Positions 62,859 to 64,000 of a DNA stretch of 64,000 bases are shown here, piece after piece. Numbering within the stretch: position 1 is the first letter of the stretch; each line of letters opens with the position of its first letter. This stretch comes from Moniliophthora roreri (lineage: Eukaryota; Basidiomycota; Agaricomycetes; Agaricales; Marasmiaceae). The notes beneath the pieces were generated by a model, which did no database searches, was not told where the DNA came from, and worked only from the letters and a program-made list of their open reading frames with translations. The stretch is taken from contig LATX02000209.1 of NCBI GenBank assembly GCA_001466705.2, positions 124,001-188,000 of the forward strand, given 5' to 3'. The position numbers and the translations under genes are program-made.

Positions 62859-64000
62859 TCAGCTTCTTCCGTGCCTCTTCTCTCCTACCCAGCCCATCAA
62901 ACTAACCACAGCTGCACCAGCAAAGCATATTCCCATGTACAAGGACATCTTTTCGTATTCTCCGTTATCCACGTCGAATCCGAGGCGCAAATCCGCGCGT
63001 GGATCTGGAACTGACGAGTTGGGGCTGGACAATGCGATCGAAATGGGTGTTGATAGAATGTTTCCTGTACTCGTAGAGAACATGAGATACCCGAGGATTG
63101 TTGTCGAATGTATTGGGTCGCCTTCTGCATTGGATACCGATATCAATTGCTGTGCACTGACTTGAAGCAGAGTGCGCTTACGCGTTGCTCCAACACCATG
63201 AATGAGTCCTGTCCATAGGCTGCTCCACCCGCCAGCTGAAAGACCATACGCCACTCCAAAAGCGATCAATCCCGCGAAGGTATATGACAACACAGCCCAT
63301 AGAATAAACGTTGAAACAAATGTGAAGAGCATCGTAGAGGGAGCTAAAGCCCATGGGTTAAATTTGTCGGCCAGGTAGTCTAGGGCGAGACGGCCAATGA
63401 CGGAGCCGCCATTGAGCATGGCAAGAGTGATTGAGGCGTTGGTTGCGTTGATGCGAAGGGCTGTCGCGAATACTGTAATTACATTGAGTGAGCAGGAGTG
63501 AGGAGAACAAAGGCATGAACATACTCGGCAACCAAACGATAGGAACGAAATAGCCAAATCCTTGAAGAATATTCGCGGTCATCATCACCCAGAACGTCAT
63601 ATATCGCAACCAAGCTCTCTCGCCATACATCCTTCTACTCGGTACACGAGTACGGGTCGATCGCAATTCCGGTAAGCGGCCTTTGACCAAGGGTAAGACG
63701 GGCACAAGCAGTGAAACAATGATAATGGACAAGATTCGTAGAGCTCTTGAAGGGCCTTGCGAGGATATAAGTGGAAGAAAGAGTGGTAGATGAGACCTCC
63801 GGCAGCAGTGCCTTGAATAAAGAATAAACATCGATATTGTGGATGGCAAAACGAGAATAGACGCACCAGCGGAGATGACACCGTTAGCTAGCCCTCAGCG
63901 ACAAACGAACCATTCATACATGTATGAGATGCAAGGGTAATATAGAAATGCTAACATTGCACCTCAATGAGAATCAATCGTAGATGTTACACGAACTTCA
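62859..64000 (-). pseudogene. MFS (monocarboxylate-type) transporter, broken and cut by window edge
   Basis: Major facilitator superfamily, SLC16-like fungal group. Segments 62859-63472 and 63525-63811 with 63867 onward carry family patterns: WFVCR-GLANGVISAG, TAAGGLI, GPSRALRILSIIIV and NGGSVIGRLALDYLADKFNP. At least four hydrophobic helices follow (for example MLFTFVSTFILWAVLSY and LYMGICFAGAAVVSLMGW). Two lesions: a TGA at 63895-63897 where the motif has Arg (CGA to TGA fits), and a one-base frameshift near 63790-63800 between GGLIY and LPLFLPLISSQ. The N-terminal half lies beyond the right edge. A sequencing error could explain one lesion but hardly both. Confidence 0.7.

Overview
The window is nuclear DNA of a filamentous basidiomycete, most likely an Agaricomycete. 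The evidence is many intron-rich genes with 45-75 nt GT-AG introns, a large F-box/leucine-rich family of the Agaricomycete type, AA9 polysaccharide monooxygenases and a GH16 KRE6/SKN1-type glucan enzyme. A single undetermined base (n, 5836) points to a draft assembly. Multi-exon models were built by eye from splice sites, reading phase and family similarity, so coordinates are proposals, not transcript-supported facts.

Layout. (1) About 1-21 kb is accessory and decaying. It holds four same-strand copies of one F-box family (one cut by the left edge, one broken), a short tail relic of a fifth, and an opposite-strand F-box gene with a broken paralogue. It also has two degraded questin-oxidase-like genes, a small secreted CAP protein, an inverted-repeat element and a non-autonomous hAT-type element with a clean 8-bp target duplication. 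(2) About 21-25 kb holds a short-chain dehydrogenase broken by a 14-bp tandem duplication and a nine-exon uncharacterised Agaricomycete protein. (3) About 25-40 kb is a compact core block, all on the minus strand: KRE6-like GH16, KGD2 (2-oxoglutarate dehydrogenase E2), a long coiled-coil protein fused to an E2-binding HECT-like domain (UBE3D family), and a 19-exon membrane protein fused to a WD40 domain. (4) About 40-49 kb is gene-poor with long A tracts; only a PNRC/Edc1-like proline-rich gene is convincing. (5) About 49-62 kb mixes an extremely cysteine-rich, probably GPI-anchored protein and three AA9 monooxygenase genes with a housekeeping trio (RPC7-like Pol III subunit, ALY/YRA1 mRNA exporter, RAM2 prenyltransferase alpha). 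(6) The right edge carries a broken MFS transporter.

How the genes work together. The AA9 trio plus CAP protein are secreted and suit plant-cell-wall or environmental interaction. KRE6 acts on the fungus's own wall. KGD2, RPC7, ALY and RAM2 are core metabolism, transcription, mRNA export and prenylation. The F-box array would supply substrate receptors for SCF ubiquitin ligases, and its relics show gene birth and death. The most interesting items are the precise intron loss and gain in the third AA9 gene, the very long intron in ALY/YRA1, the two architectural fusions, the cysteine-rich mini-exon gene, the hAT-type element, and recurrent TGG-to-stop or CGA-to-stop lesions in the pseudogenes.
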